Shown: piece after piece, positions 32,894 to 43,564 of the stretch
Layout of the letters: each line of letters opens with the position of its first letter
Position numbering within the stretch: the first letter of the stretch is position 1
Source of the DNA: Mesostigma viride
Lineage: Eukaryota; Streptophyta; Mesostigmatophyceae; Mesostigmatales; Mesostigmataceae
Direction: 5' to 3'
DNA: 44,832 nucleotides
NCBI GenBank assembly: GCA_009746045.1
Contig: RPFO01001939.1
Location: 1 to 44,832 of the forward strand
Translations under genes and position numbers: made by a program
The notes under the pieces: model-generated
What the model saw: the letters and a program-made list of their open reading frames with translations, nothing else
Told to the model about the DNA's origin: nothing
Databases searched by the model: none

Positions 32894-33685
32894 TACACTA
32901 CTGTTATATATTCCCTAGACTGAGGTGGCAGGAGGGGCTTGCCAGGGCTTGCAAACAACGTGGATGACCGCCCCCTCCAGCATACCAGCTTCCCCCCTGC
33001 GCTCTGCCGGAGCTGAAGGTAGGTCGCCCATAACTCGCCACCAATCCGAAAAAACATCCAATATTGTACAAATCAGAGCATGGGACTGAAACGCCGCACA
33101 TACTCAAGGCATCACGCAAGTTTCACATACCTCAATCGCGTAGTCGGCGAAGAGCTCGTCCCGGCCGACTTCCCAGAACGGGAGCACGGACACCACGTCC
33201 GTCACCGACGTGATGGGGACCGCTGCCTTGTGGTCGCTAGCCACCAGGGTTATGGTGGTCTCCGGCCACCGCAACAAGGTAGCTACCTCGTGAGGAAGCT
33301 CCTTGTCACGGTATACCCAATAGCCGACGAGCACCCACCTGTCTGTGGGGTCGATATTGGCCGCTGCTCCAGACGACGGATCTAGAATCGCGTCCGCGGG
33401 CACTATCTTCGCAACTTCTAGGAAAAAAGGCTGACTAGGGGCAAGCTCGTTGCGAAGCTGAACGACGCACCCAGGGACGATAGATGTCGTGTGATTAAAC
33501 ATTACCGAGCCCGGGTTACTCCGTTCAAGCTTCGCTGCCCGGCTCCCCGGAAACCACATTTTCTCAGTCGGCAAAAGGCTGCTGGAGTCTTTTACCTTGC
33601 GATTAACGGGCAACTGCCGCTGGTCTTTGGGCGGGGGTGGGATGTGGCTTCTAAAAGTCGTATCCGGGTGATTACGACCCGACAT
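32894..33685 (-). CDS. BAH-domain-like protein, partial
   Basis: Exon 1 (33685-33131, 185 aa) starts at MSGRNHPDTTF and ends at a GAG/GTATGT donor. Residues about 65-180 resemble a bromo-adjacent homology domain: PGCVVQLRNE, FLEVAKIVPADA, WVLVGYWVYRDKE and VASDHKAAVPITSVTDVVSV follow the strand order, including the characteristic SDH..VP segment. BAH domains bind nucleosomes or histone tails. A likely second exon, 33012-32894 (LRQSAGGKLVCW..., stop TAG), follows after a 118-bp intron and joins in phase, but alternative acceptors exist. The gene could also splice past the microsatellite array into the exons at 27.4 kb. A CAG lies just before the start (TTTTCAGCCATG). Confidence 0.5.
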
Positions 33686-34104
33686 GGCTGAAAACAGATG
33701 GAAATAATAGAGTAAGAGAGTATTTACCGCTAGCTTGCAACGTTGTTTTGGGCACGGTGCGCACGTAAATTTGACCTCAACGGCTGCAACCACAATTGTG
33801 GCGCCCCGTAACGTTTCCTTTGTGGACGGTGGGAACTTTCTTTGGTGCTATTCCTTGGCTATTCATTGAAACTTTTGTTCTCGGCCCGAGCAGAATCAAG
33901 AGGAGTAACCGTCGTTCCGTCCCACGCGAATGCCGACACGAAACCGAAAACCTCGAGTTTTGCGTGGGTCAGAACTGACTGACTGACTAACCACAGCGAC
34001 TTGGCCGTACCGCTACACTTAGGGTCCGCACGACCAAGGTCGCCGGGCATTTTTCGGACCAGCCGACGGGGGAGGCCAGTTAAACGAATTGTAATCGGAG
34101 TGCA

Positions 34105-34212
34105 GTGTCAATCATGCTCCACGGCTCCCCACCGGGACTCCGCGTAGTTAATTAAGTAATGCCAATAAATGTGAATGGTGAGGACAACTTAATATCAACT
34201 TGTCATCGAGTA
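34105..34212. repeat. 103-bp sequence duplicated at 35.40 kb
   Basis: From TCAATCATGCTCCACGG to CTTGTCATCGAGTA this stretch is, by eye, identical to 35395-35499. This copy is the likelier original, since it lacks the flanking direct repeats seen around the other. Confidence 0.85.
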
Positions 34213-34337
34213 CTGACCGCGTACATGTGTCTCCCATGCACATGCTGACAGGTTTACTGGGGATTAGCGTGCACTTTAGGTTAGTCAGTCAGTCAGTTTA
34301 TTCCCACGCCGGTTATCCGACAGAGTTATATTAAGGG

Positions 34338-34602
34338 GGTTAGTCAGTGTTGCGAATCTCGCCTCCTAAGTCCTACGATAATCTTAGTTAATACTCGTAC
34401 ATTATTACAACTAGGTACTGGTGAACTTATGAACTTTCTACATAATACACCCGGCGTGTACACCCGTGTACACCCGGAGTGTACACCCGTGTGTACCCGG
34501 GAGTGCACTGCGAAGTGGAGCGTGACCCACAACGACGTTGTGGATCACGCCACCACATACATATGTACAGTACATACTTGTACTAGCGCCGACACTTGGT
34601 TA
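34338..34602. repeat. Palindrome + GTGTACACCCG repeat block, copy 3
   Basis: Starts with AGTCAGTGTTGCGAATCT, also found at 10032-10053 upstream of the pogo-type gene. Then come GTGTACACCCG repeats (34452-34500), the CACAACG-A-CGTTGTG palindrome (34523-34552) and an inverted TATGTACAGTAC...GCGCCGACACTT. It is upstream of the BAH-like gene. Confidence 0.8.
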
Positions 34603-35364
34603 AACATACATGAACATTAATACTTGTGACATGATTAGAATTAATATAATGGTAACCCCTTCCTTGCTGGGTAAATAATAATAGTTAGTAACTTGGGCTG
34701 GACAAGCATGGTTAAGGTAATGGCAACATGACTTGCCTAAAGCATTGTTGTTCACTTTGTCTTGACCACCATGGTAAGGGTACATGGTAACATCACTTGG
34801 CGTGTATCAAATGGTGACTTGGGCTTGACAACCATAGCTAGTGTAGATGGTACCATCACTTGGCTTGATTTATTAAGTTAGACAACTAACTTGATAAACA
34901 TTGGAGGCCTGAGGTTGAGTTCCATGGTTATGGTAGGGGTAATACCAGCATCACTACCCTAACTCATTAATTGAGTGATGTTTAATTGAGTATGTTAGTG
35001 GGAGCATGTACAATGTGATTTTAATTTTAAATTTAATTAAATTATAACATGCCTCCGCTGGGGGGCCATGTAGCACATATTCCAGTGGGGGGTGGGGGTG
35101 GGTGGAAGCTGAACCGCGGGGCCCAAAGGGGGCCATCTATTCTAATCTACTCTAAACCTTTCTAGCCTTGCGCTTGCCCCGCCCTGTGGTGGGGGGTTTG
35201 CCCACAGGGGCAGGCTCATGTGCCAAGACAATGTCTTGCCACAATGTGATATGACTTCCACTATGAGTATAAAAGTCCTCATGGCATCGGGAAGGAGGGT
35301 TAAGGCGAGACATGGGGCCCCCAGCAATATGACCGCCCGTGCATGCAATGCAGCCTACAAACTA
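34603..35364. other. Intergenic with dispersed-repeat fragment
   Basis: No gene is seen. Diverged direct repeats around GGTAACATCACTTGGC and GACTTGGGCTTGACAACCATG occupy 34680-34880. Positions 35030-35100 are the inverted homologue of about 5740-5820 (ATATGTGCTACATG, GGAGGCATGTTATAATTTAA). Confidence 0.5.
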
Positions 35365-35533
35365 ATGTTTCACTTAATACAAACTAATGCACAGTCAATC
35401 ATGCTCCACGGCTCCCCACCGGGACTCCGCGTAGTTAATTAAGTAATGCCAATAAATGTGAATGGTGAGGACAACTTAATATCAACTTGTCATCGAGTAT
35501 GTTTCACTTAATACAAACTAATGCACAGTCAAC
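35365..35533. mobile_element. 103-bp insert flanked by 34-bp direct repeats
   Basis: The copy of 34105-34212 lies between two identical 34-bp sequences, each beginning ATGTTTCACTTAATACAAAC, at about 35365-35398 and 35499-35532. This looks like insertion with a long target duplication, or template-switch copying. An assembly error is the main alternative. Confidence 0.5.
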
Positions 35534-35534
35534 C

Positions 35535-36093
35535 TAAACTATACTAGTACGATGAAAGGCTAGACACCCCGGGCCCCACGACGGAGGGCACGGCTAGCCC
35601 GCCGGCTAGCACGGCTAGATGTAGCATGTTCCTTCCAATATGAACCTAAATCTCCTGCATCAAGTATATAGCAGTCATTCACTTTATATACATGCATGCT
35701 GTAGCGAGCAAATAAGTGGACAACTGAAAGGGGTCAACCAAGGCAATTGCAAAGCCGTAGTATGTCTGCAAGCAAGCCTGCCTAGATAAGGAGAGTTGGG
35801 TCTTATGATAGGTCCTATCATAAGACCCAACTCTCCTTATCTAAAGGCAGGCTTGCTTGCAGACATACTACGGCTTTGCAATTAAATTGGTTGACCCCTT
35901 TCAGTTGTCCACTTATTTGCTCGCTACAGCATGCATGTATATAAAGTGAATGACTGCTATATACTTGATGCAGGAGATTTAGGTTCATATTGGAAGGAAC
36001 ATGCTACATCTAGCCGTGCTAGCCGGCGGGCTAGCCGTGCCCTCCGTCGTGGGGCCCGGGGTGTCTAGCCTTTCATCGTACTAGTATAGTTTA
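35535..36093. repeat. ~560-bp near-perfect inverted repeat (hairpin)
   Basis: Arms of about 275 bp meet at GATAGG-T-CCTATC (centre ~35813). The arms differ at only a few sites: AA inserted on the right near 35841, and GGCAATTGC against GCAATTAAATTGG. The outer ends are TAAACTATACTAGTACGATG and its complement. Each arm holds GCTAGC-rich and TATATACATGCATG stretches. No coding capacity. Possible foldback/MITE element or source of a long double-stranded RNA. Confidence 0.9.
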
Positions 36094-36300
36094 CTGCTAC
36101 CAGGCTTCCTAACACTCTAGCAACGATGGAAGTTTATGTTCATCATGGCACTACATCCATGTAAGTACCGTACTGTAGGTTGTCTCCACATATCGCTGAT
36201 CAATTCTACTTGTGTTGGAAAGGTTTTTCCATCACATTGGTGCCCACACTTTGGTGGGTCACAGAAGGGTTAGCATGACATGCGTCCAGCCAAGGTTGTT

Positions 36301-37302
36301 TCACTTAGCACATTCTCCATCGCCACATCCCTTTGCGGCAAAATCGTCCACCGGCACAGCCCCTGGCGCCACAGCCACTGGCGGCTCAGCCATTTGCGCC
36401 ACAGCCACTTCCGGCACAGCCACTGGCGCCACAGCCACTTGTGGCACGGCCACTTGCACCACAGCCACTTGAGATGATGCCACTGGCGCCACATCCTCGA
36501 GAGCCGCATCCACTCCCGGCACAGCCACTGGCGCCACAGCCACTTGCGCCACATCCACTTGCGGCAAAGCCTCCTGTGGCACAGCCACTTGCGGCACAGA
36601 CGCTTGCTGCACAGGGTTCTCTTCCTCGTAGTTGGCCCTTCGCCAGACGTCCACGCTACGGCGGGCATTGGCAATCAACTCGCACTTGCCTTCGTGATTA
36701 AGCAAAAAGTGCCGTGCTTGACATTCCGAGGAGCAATAAGTTGCGTCCATGCAATCCCGGCATACCTTCAGATCGACGCCAGCGCCACCATTGAAACACT
36801 TGACGCAACGACCACCCTCGGACGGCTTCTCGTCATAATAGAACAAAACCCCGTCGCAGTCACCCGGAGTTCCCTGCGCGGTGACGGGGAAAGACGCCGC
36901 GACTAAGACGCCGTCGTTGTCGCGCTCCGTAAATCGCACAAACACGTCGTAGCGAGACGAAGACTGGCGAGGAATGCCTGCGAGATAAGCGGCAACGCTC
37001 GTGCCTGCAAATTCTGCCAACAGGGCGTTTGCGGAGACGAAGCGCAGGGGGACGGCAGTAAATGCCTCCGACAGGTACTCAACAGGAAAACGCGCCTCCA
37101 AAAGCAGCACCGTCTCCTCCGAAAGATTCTTCAACTTCTTCTCGGTGTTCATCTGGATCGTTACATTGGGCACGGCCGAAATGCAGCCGCGAAATGTTTG
37201 TAGATATTCGTAAAAATCATAAATGACGACGTCTCTCGCCGCCGCCATTTCACGACGCTCCGGCAGCACAGCCGGGAATATCTCAATGGCGATTCCTTCC
37301 AT
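36301..37302 (-). CDS. MYND zinc-finger protein with VAP repeat tail
   Basis: Intact frame of 333 aa from the ATG at 37302. An in-frame extension to 37413 is possible, but a CAG lies directly before this ATG, as in its neighbours. Residues 1-160 are unrecognised. A MYND finger spans C166-C207 (CVKCF, CRDCMDATYCSSECQ, H and C downstream), a cross-brace zinc fold for protein binding. Residues ~235-320 are hexapeptide-like repeats of the type PQVAVP/APVAVP, encoded by an 18-bp repeat, and the tail is GCGDGECAK. No SET domain is visible, so it is not a typical SMYD methyltransferase. It shares the MYND finger with the frameshifted gene at 42.8-43.5 kb. Confidence 0.75.
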   Translation of the reverse strand: MEGIAIEIFPAVLPERREMAAARDVVIYDFYEYLQTFRGCISAVPNVTIQMNTEKKLKNLSEETVLLLEARFPVEYLSEAFTAVPLRFVSANALLAEFAGTSVAAYLAGIPRQSSSRYDVFVRFTERDNDGVLVAASFPVTAQGTPGDCDGVLFYYDEKPSEGGRCVKCFNGGAGVDLKVCRDCMDATYCSSECQARHFLLNHEGKCELIANARRSVDVWRRANYEEENPVQQASVPQVAVPQEALPQVDVAQVAVAPVAVPGVDAALEDVAPVASSQVAVVQVAVPQVAVAPVAVPEVAVAQMAEPPVAVAPGAVPVDDFAAKGCGDGECAK

Positions 37303-37669
37303 CTGCTTCATAATACCACGAAACCAGCTTTTAGAGCAAAAGTTATGGATGGATTGTGAACTTCGAAGTGAGACGATGCCTGTGAATATACATGCGCACG
37401 CAGACCTCGCCACCTTGGAAATAAAACAGTCAAGACGCCAACCGATACAGGATGTATCGGTTGGGGGCTCCTCTTTACGTTCTGTACTTCTGTAGGTACA
37501 TTACGTGTTGGGCCGGTGGTCAGCTCGTAACAAGTCAGTCAGTCTGTCTCTTGCGGAACTTCAAGTACAGAATTCGCCACCACTTTGGGCCGTATCGGTC
37601 CTTGGTAGTTACGCAACAAACATTCGAACGGTCGCCGTGGAAAGTACCTTTGTTGCGTAACTAGTTGCG

Positions 37670-40235
37670 TTACCGCGGGTTGGTACTGTTCGCGATCTCA
37701 TCGTTCACATCCAGGATGTCATCATCATCCTGCGACACCGGGGACTTCTCCCATTTCTCAAGCAGGGACACGGGAGCATCCGCAACCTCCACCTCCTTTC
37801 CTTTCCCCTTTCCCTTCAGCGCCTTCCCCTTGTAGGTCGCAAGTGCTTCGGAGAGTCCCTTCTGGTGTTCGTCGACGGCAGCAGTCCACGTACTATCTAT
37901 TTTCATGTTCTCGCGGCGCGGGTGCTGGTCGAGGCTGATTGAGTACAGGATGGCCGCGTGGGTCGCCCTCTCGGCCTGCACGTACTGCAGTGATGCGAAA
38001 AAATCAGGAAAGCATAACCAAAAGGAATAAAGTAAATGTCGATTGAGAAACGCCGGCCGTCGCAACCTACATGAAACCTGAACCTCAACATCAAAGCCCC
38101 CCTCACAACAGAGGTACACTCGGCTCATTTCCCTCAACCGTGATGCGAAAAAATCAGGAAAACATAGTCAAAAGGAAGTAAGTGTCACACTTAAGAAACG
38201 CCGGCCGTCGCAACCTACATGAAACCTGGATCTCAAAGCCCCCTCACAACAGAGGTACACTTACCTCATTCCCCTTAACAATGATAGGAAAAAATCAGGA
38301 AAGCATAACCAAAAGGAATAAAGTAAATGTCACACTTGAGAAACGCCGGCCGTCGCAACCTAGATGAAACCTAAACCTCAAGATCAAAGCCCCCCTCACA
38401 ACAGAGGTACACTTGGCTCATTTCCCTCAACGATGCGAAATCAGGAAAGGAAGTAAGTGTTAGTCAAAAGGAAGTAAGTGTCACACTTAAGAAACGCCGG
38501 CCGTCGCAACCTACATGAAACGTGGACCTCAAGAACAAAGCCCCCTCACAACAGAGGTAGACTTACCTCATTCCCCTCAACCGCTGCTGCTTCAGCCGCT
38601 TTCTTCGACCCCTTCGCGATCTTCGGAGACTTGTCCCGGCGGGCATCGTGTTCCTTCAACATCTTGATCAGAGTCTTGGCGTCCTTCTCCGTCACCGTCA
38701 ACAGTTTACACTTCCTCTCCTTCCCTTTGCCCTCGAACAGGTTCTCCTGCATCCACTTTATCAAGGCCTTGGCGCTCGGGATCTCCTCAGGCTGTGTGGC
38801 TCCATCGGGCGCGCACGCATTCTTCACGATCAACTCAGCGACTTGATGGAGAGTCATCATCTGGTTCCGTACCTCAGGTGGGGCTGTTTCCGTTCTCACC
38901 TCGGCCACAACCCGCTTTGCCAACGTCCTCAGTTTATAAGCATCCGCTTGCTCCTTAAAGCGTGTCATTTTCGCAGTATCGCCGTCGCTTCCACCACGCC
39001 CTCTGACACAGGCTCACCGACAGCGATAGCCCCCTCTCCCTGGAGATTTGCCCCACCCTGACGACCGGCTTCCTGCAAGAACATTATCAACGGAAGATTT
39101 TTAATGTAAGAAAAGTGTAGAGAAACGCCGGCCGTCGTAACTCTGTCAATTGAGGACGAACCTAAACTTTCGATTACTAAGTCAACGGTAACTTACCCTT
39201 CCCCCCTCTGCAGTGGAACCACCGTAAGATCCACTTCCCCTCCTCTCACCGCCCTCTTGCTGCTCGAACGGACTTCCCTGTAAAAAAGCAAACGCGATTG
39301 TCCATTCACAAGAAAAAAATTACTACAAAAATAAACAAGGATATACGCACGCAAACCATTTCAATACAAGTAAACCGGAGAGGAATCTGACGCACTCATG
39401 TACCTGGGTGCTTCCCGCCATTGAGCGGGCTTCTCTTGCACCACATCCTCTTGCCGGCCCTGCGAACATTTCAACGGAAAGTAAAAATCCGCTTAGTTGT
39501 CGGAAATGACATTTCTGGCGAATATTGCAAAAAAATGCTTATTGTATTTCACGACATCAATTAAATGGGCGAGACTTACGAAGATCGGCCCGCCACCTTC
39601 CAAATTGCTCGCGTCATTTCGAAAACTCTCTTCCCCTCATCGACCCCCTTCCCCCTTCCCCTTGCCGCGGCGGGGGCATATCGCCCGTCGCGACCGGCTT
39701 GGAAGTCGCGGGGGGATCCCTTGCGGTTGAGGGCACTGCGGCCGACTCGTGCACACTCTCCCCCCTCTTTTGGGCTACTGCGGCAGGCGCGGCATGGGAG
39801 GGCGCGGCGGCTACTGTCGCATTCTGAGCCAACCGAGCAACCTTAGCTCCTGCTGAGCATGGTGTCGACGAGGCATGAATGTGCTTTTGGAGAGATAAGG
39901 CACCTTGGCGACTTCAGGTTTGTCATTAAGGATGTCTTGGTACAGCGCGAATTGCTGTTCACGAGTGCCATTCGCGAGTCGCTCAAACCGCGCAATCTGA
40001 ATCCGCTTAACCGGATCGTCCACCATCTCACGACCACCGTGGTACTCATCCTTCCCAGTGACCGCGGCAAAGCTGACACCAGATTCCACCATTGGGGGCG
40101 GCGTGCCCTCCCTTGCACGCTTGTGAGGAGGCTGTTGTGGGAGGCGCCTTGGGCCTGAACTGGTTGCCCTTCAGACCCTTCCCCCCTAGGGGGAGAGTCG
40201 CCGACCACCTGCGATGTAGGGCCGCCCTTTTCCAT
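37670..40235 (-). CDS. Unrecognised charged protein, 5 exons with frame breaks
   Basis: Probable single gene, or two. The last exons are clear: 39072-38567 (includes MTRFKEQADAYKLRTL...AAEAAAVEGNE) and 37984-37670 (YVQAERATHAAIL...NEIANSTNPR-like end, stop TAA), GT-AG, phase 0. Upstream small exons 39277-39197 (GSPFEQQEGG) and 39459-39404 have good splice sites, and a larger block at 40235-39580 (MEKGGPTSQ..., MVESGVSFAAVTGKDEY..., AKVARLAQNATV...) ends at a GTAAGT donor. One-base shifts are needed near 40190, 39856, 39620 and 38975, mostly at A/G runs. The protein is lysine/acid rich with helices and no recognised domain. In the last-but-one exon a TGA overlaps the internal ATG (ATGA), which I read as another indel rather than coupled translation. 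Confidence 0.45.
37985..38566. repeat. ~148-bp tandem repeat in intron, with repeated donor sites
   Basis: Four copies fill the intron. Each carries GAAACGCCGGCCGTCGCAAC (38045, 38194, 38338, 38490), a ttcctgattttttc tract and, on the gene's strand, a copy of the exon end plus donor (GGGGAATGAG/GTAAGTGT near 38260; degenerate GAAATGAGCCAAGT near 38120 and 38415). The exon/intron boundary was duplicated together with the intron. Confidence 0.9.
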
Positions 40236-40759
40236 CTGCAACACAAAACAAAAAAATTGGAAAAAACATACGAGTCAGCAGGAAGATGCGCCCCACGTCG
40301 CAACTCAATACAAAAAATGCATCATTATGTCAAGGTACAAACAACGTTATAATTCAGAATGAACAGAGATTCATAACAAGAGAACGACGCACTAAAAGAT
40401 GCGACCGCCGTCGCAACTTTCGTCAATTCACTCTCTATACAAACAACTCTATGTCCCTCATAAAGAATCATTTGGCAAGGAAATGCAAAAAAATTCCGTT
40501 ACCACCTCCGTCGACCCATAAGTGGTTCGCGAATGGGAAATCGCTGCTGATTTTCGGTCGAGCCCTTCACGGTATTTTCGAAATCTCGAGGCAAGGTTGC
40601 GCGGAAGAGGGCCCCTCAATCATGCGTGCGATCGGACTGGCCATGGAAGGATACCTGGTTCCTGGACTGCCTTGCACGGTCAACCATCTTGAAACTTCCC
40701 CAGAAGGAAATCAGACGTCAGACGGTTGAATATGCGAACGTCAAGATTTGACCAACCCA

Positions 40760-41183
40760 TCATCCATTCCACCACCTTCTCCGCGGCATCATGGAAGACC
40801 TGGCTCTCATCCTCCATTCCTCGAGACCCAAACACACAATCGGCCGTGTTATCGTCGTGCCTCTAAGGCGAATGTTCACGTCCTCTTTGTCATCATCCAT
40901 TTCCGACAGCCGAATTACAGCCCTTTTGGCTCCGTCCACTCCATCCTCAAGAAGGACGTCCATCTGCGCCCCTCCCACACAATTGTTGTCAACGTATTGT
41001 TGCAAATGACGGGAAATCATGTCCTTTCCAAAGCTACGATGTGTTCCCCACACAGACCCATGTCGGTAATTGACAGCTTTTTACATTTCCTATCCCGGCA
41101 CTTCTTTCGGGATCCTTCTCAAAAATCCGGAAAACAGCGTCCTGATATGGACGTCCCCTTATGTCGACCGTCAGACTGGACAT
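40760..41183 (-). CDS. Small unrecognised protein, frame-broken
   Basis: Starts at MSSLTVDIRG (41183) directly after GCAG. The frame appears to need one-base corrections near 41120 and 41030 to join RPYQDAVFRIFE, a cysteine/lysine-rich stretch (KKCRDRKCKKLSITDMG) and ISRHLQQYVDNNCVGGAQMD...ERRWWNG-like end (stop at 40760). About 140 aa if joined. The upstream region matches that of the next gene: the motif AGTTGCGCC...GGCGTTTCT about 115 bp before ATG and GGCCGGTATGTT 13 bp before it, so the two are probably co-regulated. No known domain. Confidence 0.45.
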
Positions 41184-41459
41184 CTGCGAAACCAGAACAT
41201 ACCGGCCGCGAGTAGTTTATATTATTAAAAAAAATGGCATTTATTAAGTCATCTTCATCTATTTATGCGAGCTAAAATTTGAAGAAAATGCAACAAAGAA
41301 ACGCCCTGGGGCGCAACTTCCTCAAAACCACTTTCTACGTACAAACGAATGGCAATCACATCGACTACGATTGTCACTACATACGAATGTCCAGACAATA
41401 TAATGTGTATGTAGAGGGGGGGCATTCAACACGAGAAACGCCGGCGGGCGCAACTCATA

Positions 41460-42325
41460 TCAATATAGACTGTCCCGCGACTCGTTCCACTCTCTGCAGG
41501 TTTTGCAACAACCGATCGAGCGAACTCTCGGAACCTCTTTCGCCGCCATTTCATCGACACGAGCGAACATCTCTTCTTTGGCGGCCACCAACTTTGCCTC
41601 CTTGTTGCCGGTGTCAGGATAGATTTCGGACCTCCTCGTCTTCATCGGGGCCACTCTCTCCAAATACTCTGCACACAGAGAATCCTGCTCCTCCTCCACA
41701 ATCGCCTTCACGCCGGATACAATCGCTTTGGCTTTTGTTTCCACGCGAAAATCGAACTCTCGTTGAGTTATCAGCGGAATGTCGGCGAGTGCAAAACACA
41801 TACGCCGATAAAGTTCGCTTACATCCGTGTCACGCGAGTCGGCAAAAGGTGTCGTCATCAAAAAGCATCTCAAGCTACTCCAACCATTTTCTTGGGCGCC
41901 GGCAACGTAGCCTCCCTTTGCCAAGTCCGCACCTGTCGCGGAGTCTTTGACTATCCAATCTTCAAGGAAGTACTCGTCTCCCCTGGTGAAATCAAAATTT
42001 ACACCCACGACCTCTCCGACAGTCATGTCCAGGCGAAGTCGCAGGGCCCCCCCGCCAATCCAGGTCCGAGGGCGCCCGCCATTCCAAGTCCGCGACTGAG
42101 GGCATTTTCGATGTGACGAGAATGTTCTTCGTGCTTTCGGCAATACAAGTCAAATCCGAGAGCGGTTTTCTTGCAAGTGGACACATCACACTTGCGCGGC
42201 GCCCCTATTGAGCGAGCAACACTCTGAATGACAGTGGCAACCGCTTGGTGTTGTTGAAGTCGTTGCCAATCCTCCATCAGGAGGTGACTAGACGAATCGG
42301 ACGAATCTTCCGTCGAACCGGACAT
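41460..42325 (-). CDS. Zinc-knuckle-like protein, one frameshift
   Basis: Begins MSGSTEDSSDSSS at 42325 after CGCAG. The first frame includes a possible zinc site C-x4-C-x10-C-x2-H and stops shortly after a C7 run at 42047-42053. A neighbouring frame continues with LRLDMTVGEVVGVNFDF...EEMFARVDEMAAKEVPR and ends CCKTCREWNESRDSLY at 41460, so one indel in the run restores about 288 aa. The latter part is acidic and helical. Function unknown. Spacing to the next gene is only ~165 bp. Confidence 0.6.
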
Positions 42326-42489
42326 CTGCGACAAGTTACGATAACATACCGGCCCCGGAAAATAAAATTCAAAAAACGTTTTGAAATTTTTTTATTGTAC
42401 TTGTTTATTAATACGAAGGTTTAAATTTCGCACAAAGAAACGCCCCAAGGCGCAACTTGTCGAACAGCAATATGGCGATAAAACATTAT

Positions 42490-42690
42490 CTATTCAATGT
42501 GCGATTGATGTGCTGAAACCTTCCAGACTTTGACACTGTCCGGTATCACCGGACTCGGACGAGGAGTCGAATCGGAAGCGAGCCAGTAATCCTCGACTAT
42601 TTTTTTGATGTACAATGGAAGACTCCTTCCATTATGTCGAAGTGTGTCGGTCCTTTGCCTTTTGGCCAAACTCTCCTTAACCTCCACCAT
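42490..42690 (-). CDS. Small basic protein, 66 aa
   Basis: MVEVKESLAKRQRTDTLRH... to HQSHIE. An upstream in-frame ATG (42732) lies inside an AT-rich block that is conserved in front of the MYND gene at 43.5 kb, so I prefer the start at 42690, just after GCGCAGGAA. No recognised domain. It contains KRQR and a helix around LPLYIKKIVEDYW. Only 98 bp separate it from the upstream MYND gene. Confidence 0.5.
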   Translation of the reverse strand: MVEVKESLAKRQRTDTLRHNGRSLPLYIKKIVEDYWLASDSTPRPSPVIPDSVKVWKVSAHQSHIE

Positions 42691-42718
42691 TTCCTGCGCG
42701 TAGGAGGAAAATGATACG

Positions 42719-42777
42719 TTATAAATAAACATTAATTTATTAAAATAACATCATATAAACAAGTTATTACTCTACAT
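42719..42777 (-). promoter_or_regulatory. AT-rich promoter block, copy 1
   Basis: On the reverse strand TAACTTGTTTATAT...AATAAATTAATGTTTAT precedes the 66-aa gene by about 30-85 bp. A closely similar block precedes the MYND gene at 43.54 kb. Confidence 0.45.
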
Positions 42778-42788
42778 TTCAAGTTTTT

Positions 42789-43540
42789 CTAAGAGGCAGA
42801 GCCGTCGTGGAAGTTGAAGGAGAAGTCGACATCAGACCCCATAGTTTTATCCAGTATCGTCGTCACGTTAACCCCCCACTTCACCCCTGCCAGCACCTCC
42901 CTCGCTTGCCTCAGACGTTCGCATCTATCCTTATGCCTACTCCAGTCCGCACGCTGGCACTCCTCACTGCAATATCTGGCATCCCTACATCCTCTACACC
43001 ACTTGATATGAGGTCCTGTTTCGCACCCACACCCCTCCTTGGAGCACTTTCGCATACCGCATGCGATCCCCATCCCTCACGATCGGGTCAGAGAGCAAGA
43101 AAAAGTTCATGTTGAGGGGTACTGCCCCTACACATGCATCAGCCCTCACGCGCAGAGAATGCGTAACATTCGGGTAAAATGCGCGCCCGTAGGTGCACCC
43201 AAGCTGAGCCCCTTCCTCTTCCCCAACTCTATCTTTGGCCCCTTTGTAATGAACGACACCAAAAGGCGGAACTCCGTCCTTGGGTCTATGGCACTCTTAG
43301 ATCCATCTGTGGTCTGAAAAAACCCTCTTGAATACAGAAGTTCATATCAGCTAGCTGGGCGTACATAATTCTCTCCATTTGGCTGAACGAATCAAACGCC
43401 AATAAAACGGCCAAGTGGCGGCCTGTCCTCTCCTGCGCGACTCGAACTTCCTCGAATATGACACGCGACAGAAAGCGAACTTGTTTGAAAACGTTTTGAA
43501 GGACGCTTCCGTAGACTTCATTCACGATCTCGGACTCCAT
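42789..43540 (-). CDS. Second MYND zinc-finger protein, two frameshifts
   Basis: Starts MESEIVNEVYGSVLQNVF at 43540. Three consecutive frames join into one ~250-aa protein if one base is adjusted at the T6 run (43317-43322) and one at the G4 run (43239-43242): GFFQTTDGSKSAIDPRTEF, then DRVGEEEGAQLGCTYGRAF, then the C-terminal MYND finger (CSKEGC, CRGCRDARYCSEECQRADW, H and C), ending at 42789. The N-terminal half is unrecognised. The finger is complete, with all eight expected Cys/His ligands visible. It shares finger type, strand and neighbourhood with the 36.3-kb gene, though the N-terminal halves are not obviously alike. Confidence 0.6.
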
Positions 43541-43564
43541 CTTTTTCAGGGAAAAAACGAACAA

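Noticed and set aside
38045-38510. CRISPR-like array of regularly spaced 20-bp repeats
   Set aside because: The intervening sequences are homologous to each other, not unique spacers; the setting is eukaryotic and intronic, and no cas genes are present.
38965-38978. ATGA stop-start overlap suggesting coupled translation
   Set aside because: The context is a spliced eukaryotic gene with several other one-base slips nearby, so a base error or indel is the simpler explanation.
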